A stretch of 64,000 bases of DNA from Phocoena phocoena (GCF_963924675.1 NC_089220.1:116390697-116454696), one strand, 5' to 3'; counted from the first letter of the stretch, positions 47,980 through 60,180 are shown. Translations and numbers: made by a program. The notes: generated from the letters alone by a model not told the origin.

Positions 47980-48710
47980 CTCCCCTCGGCCTCCCACCTC
48001 AAACCATACCCCGGAGGCAAGCCTTAGTAATGGGGCCCCTGCGCACCCGAAGCGGCCCCCAGCTCGTGCCCGCCTCTAAAAAGGTCTGCAAGGCCTGGAA
48101 CCACGAAGCCTAAAAGCAAACTCTCCTGGCAACGCCGGAAGCCCCCTCCCACGAGCGCCCACTAGTCACCCGCCTGCCCCTCGCTCCCACCTCCACGCCG
48201 CCGGGCCTGCGCCTCCTGCGCACACCACACCAACACGGCCCTGAAACACCGCAGGACCCAGAGACCACGGGGCTCCTCCACATCCACCCCGACAGCCGCG
48301 GCCGCCGCCGGAAGCGCCCGCGACCCCACGCCGCCTCCATGAGGTCACTTCCGGCGCGACGCCTCGGAAACCGGACGGCTGGTCGCTGAGGGGCGGGACG
48401 CCCGAGAAATTTGAGAGTTTGGAAAGAGCACTACTAGGGTCAACTCTATGGCCTTCGAGAACCGCACCTGCTCTCCATTTTGCATTCCCCGCCTTCTTAT
48501 ATCGGGGGGAGTCTGGGTTCGAGCTGGAGTCCTGTCCCCCGTCCTCGGCTCAGTTTCCTGGGGAGCTCCCCTCTCTCGCGTAGTCTTGATAAAAACCTCC
48601 GGCTTTCCCTCCAGTCCCTCTTGGGCTAATAGCCGAACCAGAGCGGAAGACTTCGGCGTGGAGGGCGCCTGGTCACGTGGCCCCCATCCTTGATCAGTTG
48701 CAGCTGTGGG
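47980..48710. promoter_or_regulatory. EDC3: CpG-island promoter of EDC3
   Basis: This is the one CpG-dense stretch in the window, with no TATA box noticed. ETS/GABPA-type sites: CCGGAAG at 48135-48141 and 48308-48314, CTTCCGG at 48348-48354. A CACGTG E-box lies at 48674-48679. This is the usual architecture of a housekeeping promoter. It may be bidirectional, but no divergent gene was identified. Confidence 0.8.
48170..48354 (-). other. EDC3: Probable EDC3 non-coding first exon
   Basis: The CpG island is the only promoter-like sequence upstream of the coding exons. Two donors are possible on the minus strand: G|gtgact ending the exon at 48170, and GGAG|gtggga ending it at 48191. The upstream limit is inferred from the ETS site cluster. 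The exon would contain an ATG at about 48340, so a short upstream reading frame is possible if transcription starts there. Confidence 0.45.
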
Positions 48711-48981
48711 GTGCAATTAGTAGGCACCCGTGATGGATTAAAGGAAACAAAAAATTCCCTTCGTGGTTGGTCTTCAAAGTTTATCAGCTTCAGCTCGTTT
48801 TTGGCCTAGTGTCAGCCAGTCTGAGCTTGGCTGCATTCCACCACCCCCACCCCCAGTACTCCATACACAGGAAAGTGCCACTCTCCTTCCCGTGGCATTT
48901 TAGAGTCTTGGTAGTCTTGATTTTGAAAAGAGCAGGCGTTTAGGGCCAAGACAGTGTAATGAGGAATTTTGGAGTTTGAGT

Positions 48982-49025
48982 TTGCAAGGTTATCTTGAAG
49001 CAAGTTGCAAGGTTATCTTGAAGCC
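48982..49025. repeat. Tandem duplication, unit about 23 bp, two copies
   Basis: 'ttgcaaggttatcttgaag' occurs at 48982 and again at 49005, head to tail. Confidence 0.85.
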
Positions 49026-49069
49026 TGACACCTGGTTTAGGAACCACGGCTTGGTCAGGCAGCATTGAG

Positions 49070-49270
49070 TAAGGCCGTGGTTCCAAATCTGGCTCTGCAA
49101 AATCAGTTTAAGAACTTTAAAATTTTTTTCTCTTTTCAGGAACTCTCCCTTCCCTTCCTCCATCAGTAGAGATTCCATTTTAGTAGGTCTGGGGGGGCCG
49201 TGGCATCTATTATTTTAAAGGTTCCTTCCAGTCAATTCTTAGCACACCCCAGGTTTGGGAACCATTGGTG
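49070..49270. mobile_element. MER5/MER20-like hAT transposon relic
   Basis: Left end 'ccgtggttccaaatctggc', inner 'ttagtaggtctgggggg', right end 'cacaccccaggtttgggaacca', consistent with hAT inverted ends. Diverged. Confidence 0.55.
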
Positions 49271-49415
49271 TATCAGACTCAGAGTTGAATCCTTGCTCTG
49301 CCTTTTCTTTTTAGTTATTATTATTTTACAAACGAGCTGTGCAACTCTGGAGATAATAGCTAACAAAGTTGCTGTGAAATTAAATGAGATAATGTGCACC
49401 TGAGCATGATTGATA
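49270..49415 (+). repeat. MIR SINE
   Basis: 'gagttgaatccttgctctgcc', 'agctgtgcaactctgg' and 'tgtgaaattaaatgagataatg' in MIR order. Confidence 0.72.
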
Positions 49416-49796
49416 GTCCAAAAAAAGGTGGTTAGTTCTCTTATGCCTCCCTTTGGTTCTATCGTTCTATAGTCCACTCCAAATGATTTTTTAAACTCAC
49501 AGGAGAGATTGGAGATCTTCAAGACGGCAGAGGAGTAAGACGTGGAGGTGAACTTCCTCCCCACAAACACATCGGAAATATACCTACATGTGGAACAACT
49601 CCTACAGAACACCTACTAAACGCTGGTGGAAGACCTCAGGCTTCCCAGAAGATATATATTTTTTTCCTTTTTCTCTTTTTCTGAGTGTGTATGTGTATGC
49701 TTCTCTGTGGGATTTTGTCTGTATTGCTTTGCTTTTACCATTTGTCCTAGGGTTCTGTCTGTCCTTTTTTTTAGTACAGTTTTTAGTGCTTGTTAT

Positions 49797-50197
49797 TGTA
49801 AGGAACGGCACCAAGAAACGGAGGAGAGATTAAACAAGCTTTATTTGGGAACGCTCCCAGGCGAGGTTCACTGGTCCGAGAAAAAGGGACCAGAGAAGTC
49901 GCGCCCGGGTGTGGGCGCCAACAAAATTTATAGGGGAAGAAGGGAAAGGGGTGTGGTGAATCCGGGAGGGCGCAGGTTATTCCTTATTTGGTGGTCTCTT
50001 TGGGTATCGTGGCAATATCCGGTGCCGGTTGCATCAGTCTTGGGACCGTTAGTCCCGCACCTCGAAAGGCGGGAAGGCTGGGCCGGGTGGAAAGTCTCCA
50101 GGTCAGGTTCTGGAACTGGGTGGTCCGGAAAGTTTCAGTCTGATGCAACCTGTGAGTCTGATTGCGTTCCCCTGCCTCGGGCCAGTTGGCCTTACTC
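49797..50197 (-). mobile_element. Solo LTR of an endogenous retrovirus (ERV1/gammaretrovirus-like)
   Basis: A 401-bp GC-rich block interrupts the L1 5'UTR. It is bounded by the 4-bp direct repeat TTAT (49793-49796 and 50198-50201) and by near-inverted ends TGTAAGG and CCTTACTC. On the minus strand it carries a TATAAA box (49932-49927), then an AATAAA signal (49845-49840) about 85 bp downstream. This is U3-R-U5 order, with TG...CA-like termini decayed at one end. No internal viral sequence flanks it, so it is a recombined solo LTR. The 4-bp duplication fits ERV1. Confidence 0.85.
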
Positions 50198-50835
50198 TTA
50201 TCGTTGGTGGATTTGTTTTTTGGTTTGGTTGCCCTCTTCTTTTCTTTTTATTACTTTTTAATTTTTAATAATTTTTTATTTTAATAACTTTATTTTCTTT
50301 TTCTTTCTTTCTTTTTTTGTCCCTTTTCTTGTGAGCCATGTGGCTGACAAGGTCTTGGTGCTCTGGCCGGGTGTCAGGCCTGTGCCTCTGAGGTGGGAGA
50401 GCCAAGTTCAGGACATTGGTCCACCAGAGACCTCCTGGCTCCAAGTAATATCAAAAGGCAAAAGCTCTCCCAGAGAGCACCATCTCAACGCTAAGACCCA
50501 GCTCCACTCAAGGACCAGCAAGCTACAGTGCTGGACACCTTATGGCAGACAACTAGAAAGACAGGAACACAACCCCACCCATTAGCAGAGAGGTTCCTTA
50601 AAATCATAATAAGGTCACAGACACCCCAAAGCACACCACCGGACACAGTCCTGCTGACCAGAAAGACAAGATCCAGCCTCATCCATCAGAACACAGGCAC
50701 TAGTTCCCTCCACCAGGAAGCCTACACAACCCACTGAACCAACCTTAGCCACTGCGTGCAGACACCAAAAACAACAGGAACTACGAACCTGCAGCCTGCA
50801 AACAGGAGACCCCCAAACACAGTAAGTTAAGCAAA

Positions 50836-51724
50836 ATGAGAAGACAGAGAAACACACAGCAGATGAAGGAACAAGGTAAAAATCCACCAGACCAAACAAA
50901 TGAAGAGTAAATAGGCAGTCTACCTGAAAAAGAATTCAGAATAATGATAGTAAAGATGATCCAAAATCTTGGGAATAGAATGGGGAAAATTCGAGAAACG
51001 TTTAACAAGGACCTAGAAGAACCAAAGAGCAAACAAACAATGATGAACAACACAGTAAATGAAATTAAAAGTTCTCTAGAAGGAATCAATAGCAGAATAA
51101 CTGAGGCAGAAGAACGGATAAGTGACCTGGAAGATAAAATAGTGGAAATAACTACTGCAGAGCAGAATAAAGAAAAAAGAATGAAAAGACTTGAGGACAG
51201 TCTCAGAGACATCTGGGACAACATTAAATGCACCAACATTCGAATTATAGGGATCCCAGAAGAAAAGGAGAAAAAGAAAGGGACTGAGAAAATATTTGAA
51301 GAGACTATAGTTGAAAACTTTGCTAATATGGGAAAGGAAATAGTCAATCAAGTCCAGGAAGTGCAGAGAGTCCCATACAGGATAAATCCAAGGAGAAACA
51401 TGGCAAGACATATTAATCAAACTATCAAAAATTAAATACAAAGAAAAAATATTAAAAGCAGCAAGGAAAAAACAAGTAACACACAAGGGACTCCCCATTA
51501 GGTTAATAGCTGATCTTTCAGCAGGAACTCTACAAGCCAGAAGGGAGTGGCAGGGCATATTTAAAGTGATGAAAGGGAAAAACCTACAACCAACATTACT
51601 CTGCCCAGCGAGGATCTCATTCAGATTCAACGGAGAAATTAAAACCTTTACAGACAAGCAAAAGCTAAGAGAATTCAGCACCACCAAACCAGCTCTACAA
51701 CAAATGCTAAAGGAACTTCTCTAG
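50836..51724 (+). pseudogene. L1 ORF1 (RNA-binding chaperone), broken
   Basis: Starts at an ATG in the conserved context 'agacagagaaacacacagc'. A stop interrupts the frame at 50908-50910. The middle part stays open to about 51409 with coiled-coil-like and RRM-like text (DLEDKIVEITTAEQNKEKR, NIRIIGIPEEKE). A small deletion near 51409 then shifts the frame, so the C-terminal domain reads from another frame to TAG at 51722. In active L1 this protein packages L1 RNA; here it cannot be made whole. Confidence 0.85.
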
Positions 51725-51782
51725 GCAGGAAACACAAGGGAAGGAAAAGACCTACAATAACAAACCCAAAACAATTAAGAAA

Positions 51783-54700
51783 ATGGTAATAGGAACATGC
51801 ATATCGATAATTAACTTAAATGTAAATGGATTAAATGCTCCAACCAAAAGACATAGACTGGCTGAATGGATACAAAAATAAGACCCGTATATATGCTGTC
51901 TACAAGAGACCCACTTCAGACCTAGGGACACATAAAGACTGAAAGTGAGGGGATGGAAAAAGATATTCCATGCAAATGGAAATCAAAAGAAAGCTGGAGT
52001 AGCAATTCTCATATCAGACAAAATAGACTTTAAAATAGAGACTATTACAAGAGACAAAGAAGGACACTACATAATGATCCAAGAAGACGATATAACAATT
52101 GTAAATATGCACCCAACATAGGAGCACCTCAATACATAAGGCAAATGCTAACAGCCATAAAAGGGGAAATTGACAGTAACACAATCATAGTAGGGGACTT
52201 TAACACCCCACTTTCACCAATGGACAGATCAACCAAAATGAAAATAAATAAGGAAACACAAGCTTTAAATGATACATTACACAAGATGGACTTAATTGAT
52301 ATTTATAGGACATTCGATCCAAAAACAACAGAATACACTTTCTTCTCAAGTGCTCATGGAACATTCTCCAGTATAGATCATATCTTGGGTCACAAATCAA
52401 GCCTTGGTAAATTTAAGAAAGTTGAAATCGTATCAAGTATCTTTTCGAACAACAACGCTAGGAGACTAAATATCAATTACAGAAAAAAAATCTGTAAAAA
52501 ATACAAACACATGGAGGCTAAACAATACACTACTAAATAACCAAGAGGTCACTGAAGAAATCAAAGAGGAAATTTAAAAATACCTAGAAACAAATGACAG
52601 TGAAAAGATGACAAACCAAAACTTATGGGATGCAGCAAAAGCAGTTCTAAGAGGGAAGTTTATAGCAATACAATCCTACCTCAAGAAACATCTCAGACAA
52701 ATAACCTAAAGCAATTACACCTAAAGCAATTAGAGAAAGAACAAAAAAACTCCAAAGTTAGCAGAAGGAAAGAAATCATAAAGATCAGTTCAGAAATAAA
52801 TGAAAAAGAAATGAAGGAAACAATAGCAAAGATCAATAAAACTAAAAGCTGGTTCTTTGAGAAGATAAACAAAGTTGATAAACCATTAGCCAGACTCATT
52901 ATGGAAAAAATGGAGAAGACTCAAATCAATAGAATTAGAAATGAAAAAGGAGAAGTAACAACTGACACTGCAGAAATACAAAGGATCATGAGAGATTACT
53001 AAAAGCAACTACATGCCAATAAAATGGACAACCTGGAAGAAATGGACAAATTCTTAGAAAAGCACAACCTTCTGAGACTGAACCAGGAAGGAATAAAAAA
53101 TATAAACAGACCAATCACAAGCACTGAAATTGAGACTGTGATTAAAAATCTTCCAACAAACAAAAACCCAGGACCGGATGGCTTCACAGGCGAATTCTAT
53201 CAAACATTTAGAGAAGACCTAACACCTATCCTTCTCAAACTCTTCCAAAATATAGCAGAGGGAGGAACACTCCCAAATTCATTCTACGAGGCCACCATCA
53301 CCCTGATACCAAAACCAGACAAAAATGTCACAAAGAAAGAAAACTACAGACCAATATCACTTATGAACATAGATGCAAAAATCCTCAACAAAATACTAAC
53401 AAACAGAATCCAACAACACATTAAAAGGATGAGATAACATGAACAAGTGGGGTTTATCCCAGGAATGCAAGGATTCTTCAATATACGCAAATCAATCAAT
53501 GTGATAAACCATATTAACAAACTGAAGGAGAAAAACCATGTGATCATCTCAATAGATGCAGAAAAAGCTTTTGACAAAATTCAACACCCATTTATGATAA
53601 AAACCCTCCAGAATGTAGGCATAGAGGGAACTTACTTCAACATAATAAAGGCCATATATGACAAACCCACAGCCAACCTCGTTCTCAATGGTGAAAAACT
53701 GAAACCATTTCCTCTAAGATCAGGAACAAGACAAGGTTGTCCACTCTCACCTCTATTATTCAATATAGTTTTGGAAGTTTTAGCCACAGCAATCAGAGAA
53801 GAAAAAGAAATAAAAGGAATCCAAATCAGAAAAGAATAAGTAAAGTTGTCACTGTTTGCAGATGACATGATACTATACATAGAGAATCCTAAAAATGCCA
53901 CCAGAAAACTACTAGAGCTAATCAATGAATTTGGTAAAGTTACAGGATACAAAATTAATGCACAGAAATCTCTTGCATTCCTATACACTAATGATGAAAA
54001 ACCTGAAAGAGAAATTAAGGAAACACTCCCATTTACCACTGCAACAAAAAGAATTAAATACCTAGGAATAAACCTACCTAGGGAGACAAAAGACCTGTAT
54101 GCAGAAAACTATAAGACACTTATGAAAGAAATTAATGATGATACCAACAGATGGAGAGATATACCATGTTCTTGGATTGGAAGAATCAATATTGTGAAAA
54201 TGACTATACTACCCAAAGCAATGTACAGATTCAGTGCAATCCCTATCAAATTACCAATGGCATTTTTTATGAAACTAGAACAAATAATCATAAAATTTGT
54301 ATAGAGACAAAAAAGACCCTGAATAGCCAAAGCAGTCTTGAGGGAAAAAAACGGAGCTGGAAGAATTAGACTCCCTGACTTCAGAGTATTCTACAAAGCT
54401 ACAGTAATCAAGACTGGTACTGGCACAAAAACAGAAACATAGATCAATGGAACAGGATAGAAAGCCCAGAGATAAACCCACGCACCTATGGTCAACTGAC
54501 CTATGACAAAGGAGGCAAGGATATACAATGGAGAAAAGACAGTCTCTTCAATAAGTGGTGCTGGGAAAACTGGACAGCTACGTGTAAAAGAATGAAATTA
54601 GAACACTCCCTAACACCATACACAAAAATAAACTCAAAGTGGATTAGAGACCTAAATGTAAGACCGGACACTATAAAACTCTTAGAGGAAAACATAGGAA

Positions 54701-55568
54701 GAACACTCTTTGACATAAATCACAGCAAGATCTTTTTTGATCCACCTCCTAGAGTAATGGAAATAAAAACAAAAATAGACAAATGGGACCTAATGAAACT
54801 TCAAAGCTTTTGCACAACAAAGGAAACCATAAACAAGATGAAGAGACAATCCTCAGAATGGGAGAAAATATTTGCAAACGAATCAATGGGCAAAGGATTA
54901 ATCTCCAAAATATATAAACAGCTCATGCAGCTCAATATTAAAGAAACAAACAACCCAATCCAAAAATGGGCAGAAGACCTAAATAGACATTTCTCCAAAG
55001 AAGACATACAGAAGGCCAAGAAGCACATGAAAAGCTGCTCAACATCACTAATTATTAGAGAAATGCAAATCAAAACTACAATGAGGTATCATCTCACACC
55101 AGTTAGAATGGGCATTATCAGAAAATCTAGAAACAACAAATGCTGGAGAGGGTGTGGAGAAAATGGAACCCTCTTGCACTGTTGGTGGGAATGTAAATTG
55201 ATACAGCCACTATGGAGAACAGTACGGAGGTTCCTTAAAAAACGAAAACTAGAATTACCATATCCAGCAATCCCACTACTGGGCATATACCCAGAGAAAA
55301 ACATAATTCAAAAAGACACATGCACCCCAATGTTCATTGCAGCATTATTTACAACCACCAGGTCATGGAAGCAACCTAAATGCCCATCGACAGACGAACG
55401 GATAAAGAAAATGTGGTACATATATACAATGGAATATTAGCCATAAAAAGGAAGGAAATTGAGTCATTTGTTGAGGCGTGGATGGGTCTAGAGACTGTCA
55501 TACAGAGTGAGGTAAGTCAGAAAGAGAAAAACAAATATCGTATATTAACGCATGTATGTGGAACCTAG
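51783..55568 (+). pseudogene. L1 ORF2 (endonuclease, reverse transcriptase), broken
   Basis: ATG at 51783 and a stop at 51879, with further stops at about 52538, 53000, 53435, 53837 and 54302 and at least three frame changes (frames differ before 52145, after 54302 and after 55380). Recognisable pieces: endonuclease GDFN and SSIDHILGHK (52145-52540), the reverse-transcriptase segment from 52625, the catalytic FADD (53855-53866), and a C-terminal Cys/His region ([18 protein letters not shown], about 55140-55195). Inactive. Confidence 0.88.
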
Positions 55569-56119
55569 AAAAATGATACAGATGAACCGATTTGCAGGGC
55601 AGAAGTTGAGACACAGATATAGAGAACAAACGTATGGACACCAAGGGGGAAGAGCCGCGTGGGGTGGGGATGGATGGTGGTGTGATGAATTGGGTGATTG
55701 GGATTGACATGTATACACTGATGTGTATAAAATTGATGACTAATAAGAACCTGCTGTATAAAAAAAATTTTTTTTAATTAAAAAAAATAACGAAATTATG
55801 TACTTCACGTCCCATTGTATGGGTGAGGGCTTAGCAAATTAATGGTGGATTCAACACTGGGACTCAGGTCTCCATTACTTATATGTAGAGAGAACATATG
55901 TCCCAGTTTTCCTAAAACCGTCCCAGTTCACACCTGTTACTCATAGTAATTATTAGCACCTGCTTTTATTTATTTATTTTTAATTTTTCTTTTATGTGAT
56001 CTCAAAGGTTTACGTGTCTTAAACTCTTACATGTCATCCTATGAGAGGTAACGTACATGAAAGCAGGTCCCAGACTATAAAATGCTAAACCAAGGTCAGG
56101 ATTAAAAATAGTAATAACC

Positions 56120-56375
56120 TCGGATTAGGCAAGAGTTTCTTAAATATGACACGAAAAACACGAGCAACAGAAGAAAAAATAAATTGTACTTCGTCAAAAT
56201 GAAAAATTTGGGGTCTTCAAAGGACATATCAAGAAAGTAAAAAGATGACCCATAGAATGGGAGAAAATATTTGCAAATCATATATCTGATAAGGATCTAG
56301 TATCCAGAATAAAGAACTCACACCTCAACACCAAGAAGATGAACAACTCAATTTAAAAATGGGCAAAGTACTTGA
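56120..56375 (+). repeat. Old L1 ORF2 fragment
   Basis: 'gaaaaatttggggtcttcaaagg', 'agaatgggagaaaatatttgc', 'tgataaggatctagtatccag' and 'tttaaaaatgggcaaag'. Confidence 0.82.
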
Positions 56376-56379
56376 TAGA

Positions 56380-57630
56380 CACCATCAATTTTATCATGGA
56401 AGTTAATGGGGAAATGGATTTATCTCATAGAACCTTGCCCTGCCATCAAACTTGTTGCAGTTTTCTCATCCCATTAAACAAGAAATTTCCAAAGAAACGA
56501 ACCCAGATTTGTCAAGGGATAGCTTTGCATTTTTGACTGAAATCATCTGAGAATTGCCTTCCCTTTGTATCTCATTTTGGTGAAATCGACTTGGGCATGA
56601 AACCGTAGTCTGTGCAGTAAGCAGGGCTCCTGAATCACTGCAGATGAGGTTGGACTTGAAGGGTCATCCCAAGGAGTCTGTGGTCCACCCAGCCACAGCA
56701 ACAAACCTCTCTCCCTCAATGCAATGTCCTCTCTTCTCTTATACCTCTCCCACCACACCCTGTAATCTTTACCATGTCCTTGGTTTTCTCTTTCAAGCTT
56801 CTTTCCCAGTGTCTAAACTAGAGAGAATTATCTTAATTTTTTAAATGGGGCAGAGATAGATATTGAGCAAAGAACAAAGGGCACCTAGAACTGTGCTGGG
56901 TAATAGGGGAGGGTGTGTTGCCTGTCTGAAAAGATGTCCAAGGAGAGAACAGACGACAACTGTCACTGGCGTGGCAGCAGACTTGCCTCAGGTGTGAGGC
57001 CTCTCCCAGCTCCAGCCGCTCAGCCTTGGTGTCCTCCCTCTCCTTCCCCTCGGATACTCAGAGAGAAACCGGTTCAGCAACAATTAGGCTTTTCAGATGC
57101 TGCCTCTGAGTTGCCACTTCTTACTCCAGTCCTGGGACTTTAGTTTCAGGAATGTCAGCGTCACAACTCTCAGGTTCCCAGGCAAGCCTTAAGGGTTGCG
57201 TGCAGACACAGAAGCTCCTGATTTTCCTCAGCTGGACCTGCAAGCTAGCTATTAAAGTGTTCAGGAGAGGTGATCTCACTGTGCAGACACATAGGTGGAC
57301 CAAACAGAAGCCCCGATGCTGGTGGGGAGAGGATTGGATAGGAAAGCCTCCTAGCTCACCATGGCTAATAGCCCAGAGCCTGGGCTCCCTTCCAGGTGCA
57401 GTGTGCTCCTGGGGACTTAGAAGCTAGGTGTCCTCCCCAAGCATATCTCAAGGGTCAGACTACTGTGCAAAATGTTTAGGAGTTCAGGACACTTGTGCAT
57501 GTTCCCCACGGCCCAATTAAGTGAATACTGCAAGCTGGATCTCTCCTTGCTCCCTTGCTCTCCTCCTACACTACCACTCACCTTAGAGCCACATCCTGAC
57601 ATATCTGATGTTCCCCCTGCAAGAGAAGTG
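56380..57630. other. Intergenic, no recognised element
   Basis: Upstream of EDC3. Open frames exist, but none shows a domain or splice context. Confidence 0.4.
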
Positions 57631-57634
57631 CTGA

Positions 57635-57951
57635 GGGCTTTCCTAGTGGCGCAGTGGTTAAGAATCCGACTGCCAATGCAGGGGACGCAGGTTTGAGCCC
57701 TAGTCTGGGAAGATCCCACATGCCGCGGAGCAACTAAGCCCGTGACCCACAACTACTGAGGCTGCGTGCCGCAACTACTGAAACCCACTCGCCTAGAGCC
57801 CGTGCTCCGCAACAAGAGAAGCCACCACAATGAGAAGCCCGCGACCACAACAAAGAGTAGCTCCCACTCGCCACAACTAGAGAAAGCCCGTGCGCAGCAA
57901 TGAAGACCTAATGCTGCCAAAAATAAAAACAAATAAATTTATTTTTTAAAA
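57635..57951 (+). mobile_element. CHR SINE, full length
   Basis: Head gggctttcctagtggcgcag, full body, A-rich tail. Target duplication aagagaagtgctg. Confidence 0.92.
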
Positions 57952-58058
57952 AAAGAGAAGTGCTGGGAAAAGTGGGAAGTAAATGAATAATTTCACATAC
58001 AGTGTAAAAACAAAGTGATAAACCCAAGAATGCTTTGGGCTGTTTTGCAAGTGTGCGT

Positions 58059-58072
58059 TTTCTTCTTCTCCT

Positions 58073-58113
<41 letters not shown>

Positions 58114-58243
58114 TCCTTCTCCTTCTCCTTCTCCTCCTCCTCCTTCTTCTTCCTCTTCTTCTTCTTTTTCTTCTTCTCCTTCTTCTTCTTCTTCTTCTTC
58201 TTCTTCTTCTTCTTCTTCTTCTTCTTCTTCTTCTTCTTCTTCT
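58059..58243. repeat. TTC/GAA triplet repeat in a 185-bp pyrimidine tract
   Basis: The + strand is almost pure C/T. The last 65 nt (58179-58243) are about 21 uninterrupted CTT units; earlier parts have CTC and CCT interruptions. The minus strand is GAA-type purine. Confidence 0.97.
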
Positions 58244-58567
58244 GTTTTTAAATAGATTCAGAGTACTCTATGGAGGACCCACTAAGAGATGTTCAGGAAA
58301 AATCCCAACAGGTAAACATATCTTTATTTACTAATCATCAGATCCTTTGGAAAGATCAGACAGAGGTGTGAACAAGAGAAAAGTAAGCCCAGAGAGACAA
58401 ACGAGATGCTCCAAGTCACCCATAATGTTATTAGGGAAGGCCTGATTAATCAACAAGTATTTATGGTATGCCAACAATGTGCTCAGCCCCAGTGCTAGAA
58501 GATGGGATGGAGGCAACAAAGAAATAGGCCTGCCGTTACTGTTCAACCAGGGAAACCAAATTAACAC

Positions 58568-58990
58568 AGTGTATCAATTTTTTTATTGCTGTGTAACAAA
58601 CTCTCCCAAAATTTAGTGACTTAAAATAACAAGCACTTATTTAGCTCATTACTCTTTGGGTTAGTTGGATCGTTCTGCTAGTTGGGCTAGGCCTGGCTGA
58701 TCTTGGCTGGACTCACTCAAGGAAGGTTGACTAGGGTCTGGCTGCTTTAAGGTGACCTTGACCTGGTTAACTGCTTTCTGTTTCATATGGTCTTTTATCC
58801 TCCAGGAGGCTAACCCGGATTTGTTCTCATGGTGGTGACAGGATTCCAAGAGAGGACAGAAGTGTGCAAGGTTTCTTGAGGCCTGGGTATCACTTCCAAT
58901 GCATTCTGTTGACCAAAGCTGGTCACAGACCAGCCTAGATTCAAGGACTGGAGAAATAGACTATATCTCTTTACAGGAGGAGACTTTATA
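58568..58990 (+). repeat. Interspersed repeat, class not assigned
   Basis: The start 'ttttattgctgtgtaacaaac' with 'ttagtgacttaaaataacaa', and 'gattcaaggactggagaaatagac' near the end, is a familiar dispersed mammalian repeat. I cannot name the family with confidence. Confidence 0.5.
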
Positions 58991-59279
58991 CAGTGTATAA
59001 AGTCACTTCATAAGGGAAATAGATATAGGAAGGAAAGAAAAATCGGACCACTGTTAACTGAAAACTCATAAGAAGTAACAAGCAAAACGAAACAGTAAAT
59101 GGCTAAGGGCTACTCTGTGCTGGGGAAAGTTTACCAGGTCCCAGGCCTAGACCTGGACATGGCTTCTAGTCAGAAGTCAAAGTAGCAACCATTCATGTGC
59201 AGCTTCCCACTATTATGTTCATAGGGTCTTATTGCTATTGTCTGGGTGCTTTTATTGATTTATAACCCAGATGCCCAAA

Positions 59280-60180
59280 ACAGCCAAATAAGCCATTGTT
59301 TCAGTCAAATTTGTTAAAATGCTAAGACCTACTTTTCAAGGGGGCACCCACTTGGAAAGGATACTCCAAGCTCTACATCTCAGTGAGCTCGAGAGCTCAC
59401 TGCTGGAGGCCACATTGCCCCAGTCCAAGACCTCAAAGTTGGAGATGTCTTCATCTCCTGTGCCAGAGACAACTTCACCCCAGACACTAAAACCTCCACC
59501 CCAGCAAAGCTTATGGACTGCTTCTCCTAAAATTCATATTGGACACAGGACATTTCTGGTTTTCTTCCTTTGATATTAGAGATGCTATTATATTCCCAAG
59601 CTTTCTGTCTGCTTAGCCCATGATCCTGGTATATTCCTTGCCAAAACACACCCCTACAACTCTCAAGATGAAAGAGAAATCTGGTAGAAGTTAATACTAT
59701 CTGTGCCATTCTAAAACTTAGTGGACATTATGGAGGCATGTGCCTTCGGTCAGTCAACCCCAGGGCCTCCCTGAGAAGAGGACTACTCCCTCTGCAGTAC
59801 CTTCTCCTACTACTCTCCTCCAGCTTTCGACCACAGCCTTTCCACCACAGCCATCACAACTACTCCATCCCCTGGTTACACACAATACCACTAATCTTTA
59901 TGTTTCCTTTCTAACTTATGAGTTCATATCCTCCAACAACATAACTGCCAGACCTACCACCCTGAACTGAGCATAGTTCTAACACACTCTATAATTCCAC
60001 CAAGATATTGTTAGAAACTCCAAAAATTTCAGATCTATTTTCTTGGCTAATGCCATGCAAATGGGAAACTTAGTTATGGCCAGCCTACAAGGATTCCTTA
60101 CACTTCTATTTGTGTTCCTCCTTTCTTATCCCCATAATAAAAGGCTTTCTATGCTGCTTAGGGCAACTCATGCCCTGCTC
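59280..60180 (+). pseudogene. Possible decayed ERV internal remnant (pol end/env)
   Basis: A proline/serine/threonine-rich open stretch (59319-59573) and following text loosely resemble the pol-to-env junction of ERV1 elements. The region leads into an LTR-like block. No motif is diagnostic and stops are frequent; this is inference. Confidence 0.25.

Larger units (their letters stand above)
49514..55795 (+). mobile_element. Nearly complete but dead L1 retrotransposon
   Basis: Starts near 'atcttcaagacggcagagg', with a 5'UTR that appears internally deleted after about 49655. It is split by a solo LTR (49797-50197). Broken ORF1 and ORF2 follow, then a 3'UTR ('ggtgattgggattgacatgt', 'aataagaacctgctgtata') and an A/T-rich end. 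No convincing target duplication found. Family: cetartiodactyl L1. Confidence 0.9.

Noticed and set aside
48110..48716. Arg/Gly-rich open frames in the CpG island
   Set aside because: They are composition-driven frames in GC-rich DNA around the non-coding first exon; at most a short upstream frame is possible.
49626..50261. A 211-codon open frame
   Set aside because: It crosses from L1 5'UTR into the antisense LTR and has no recognised domain.
52145..54304. Apparent reverse-transcriptase gene suggesting an active element
   Set aside because: Multiple stops and frame changes in both L1 frames and an LTR in the 5' region show it is dead.
58015..58334. Open frames rich in Phe/Ser or Leu
   Set aside because: They are translations of the TTC tract.
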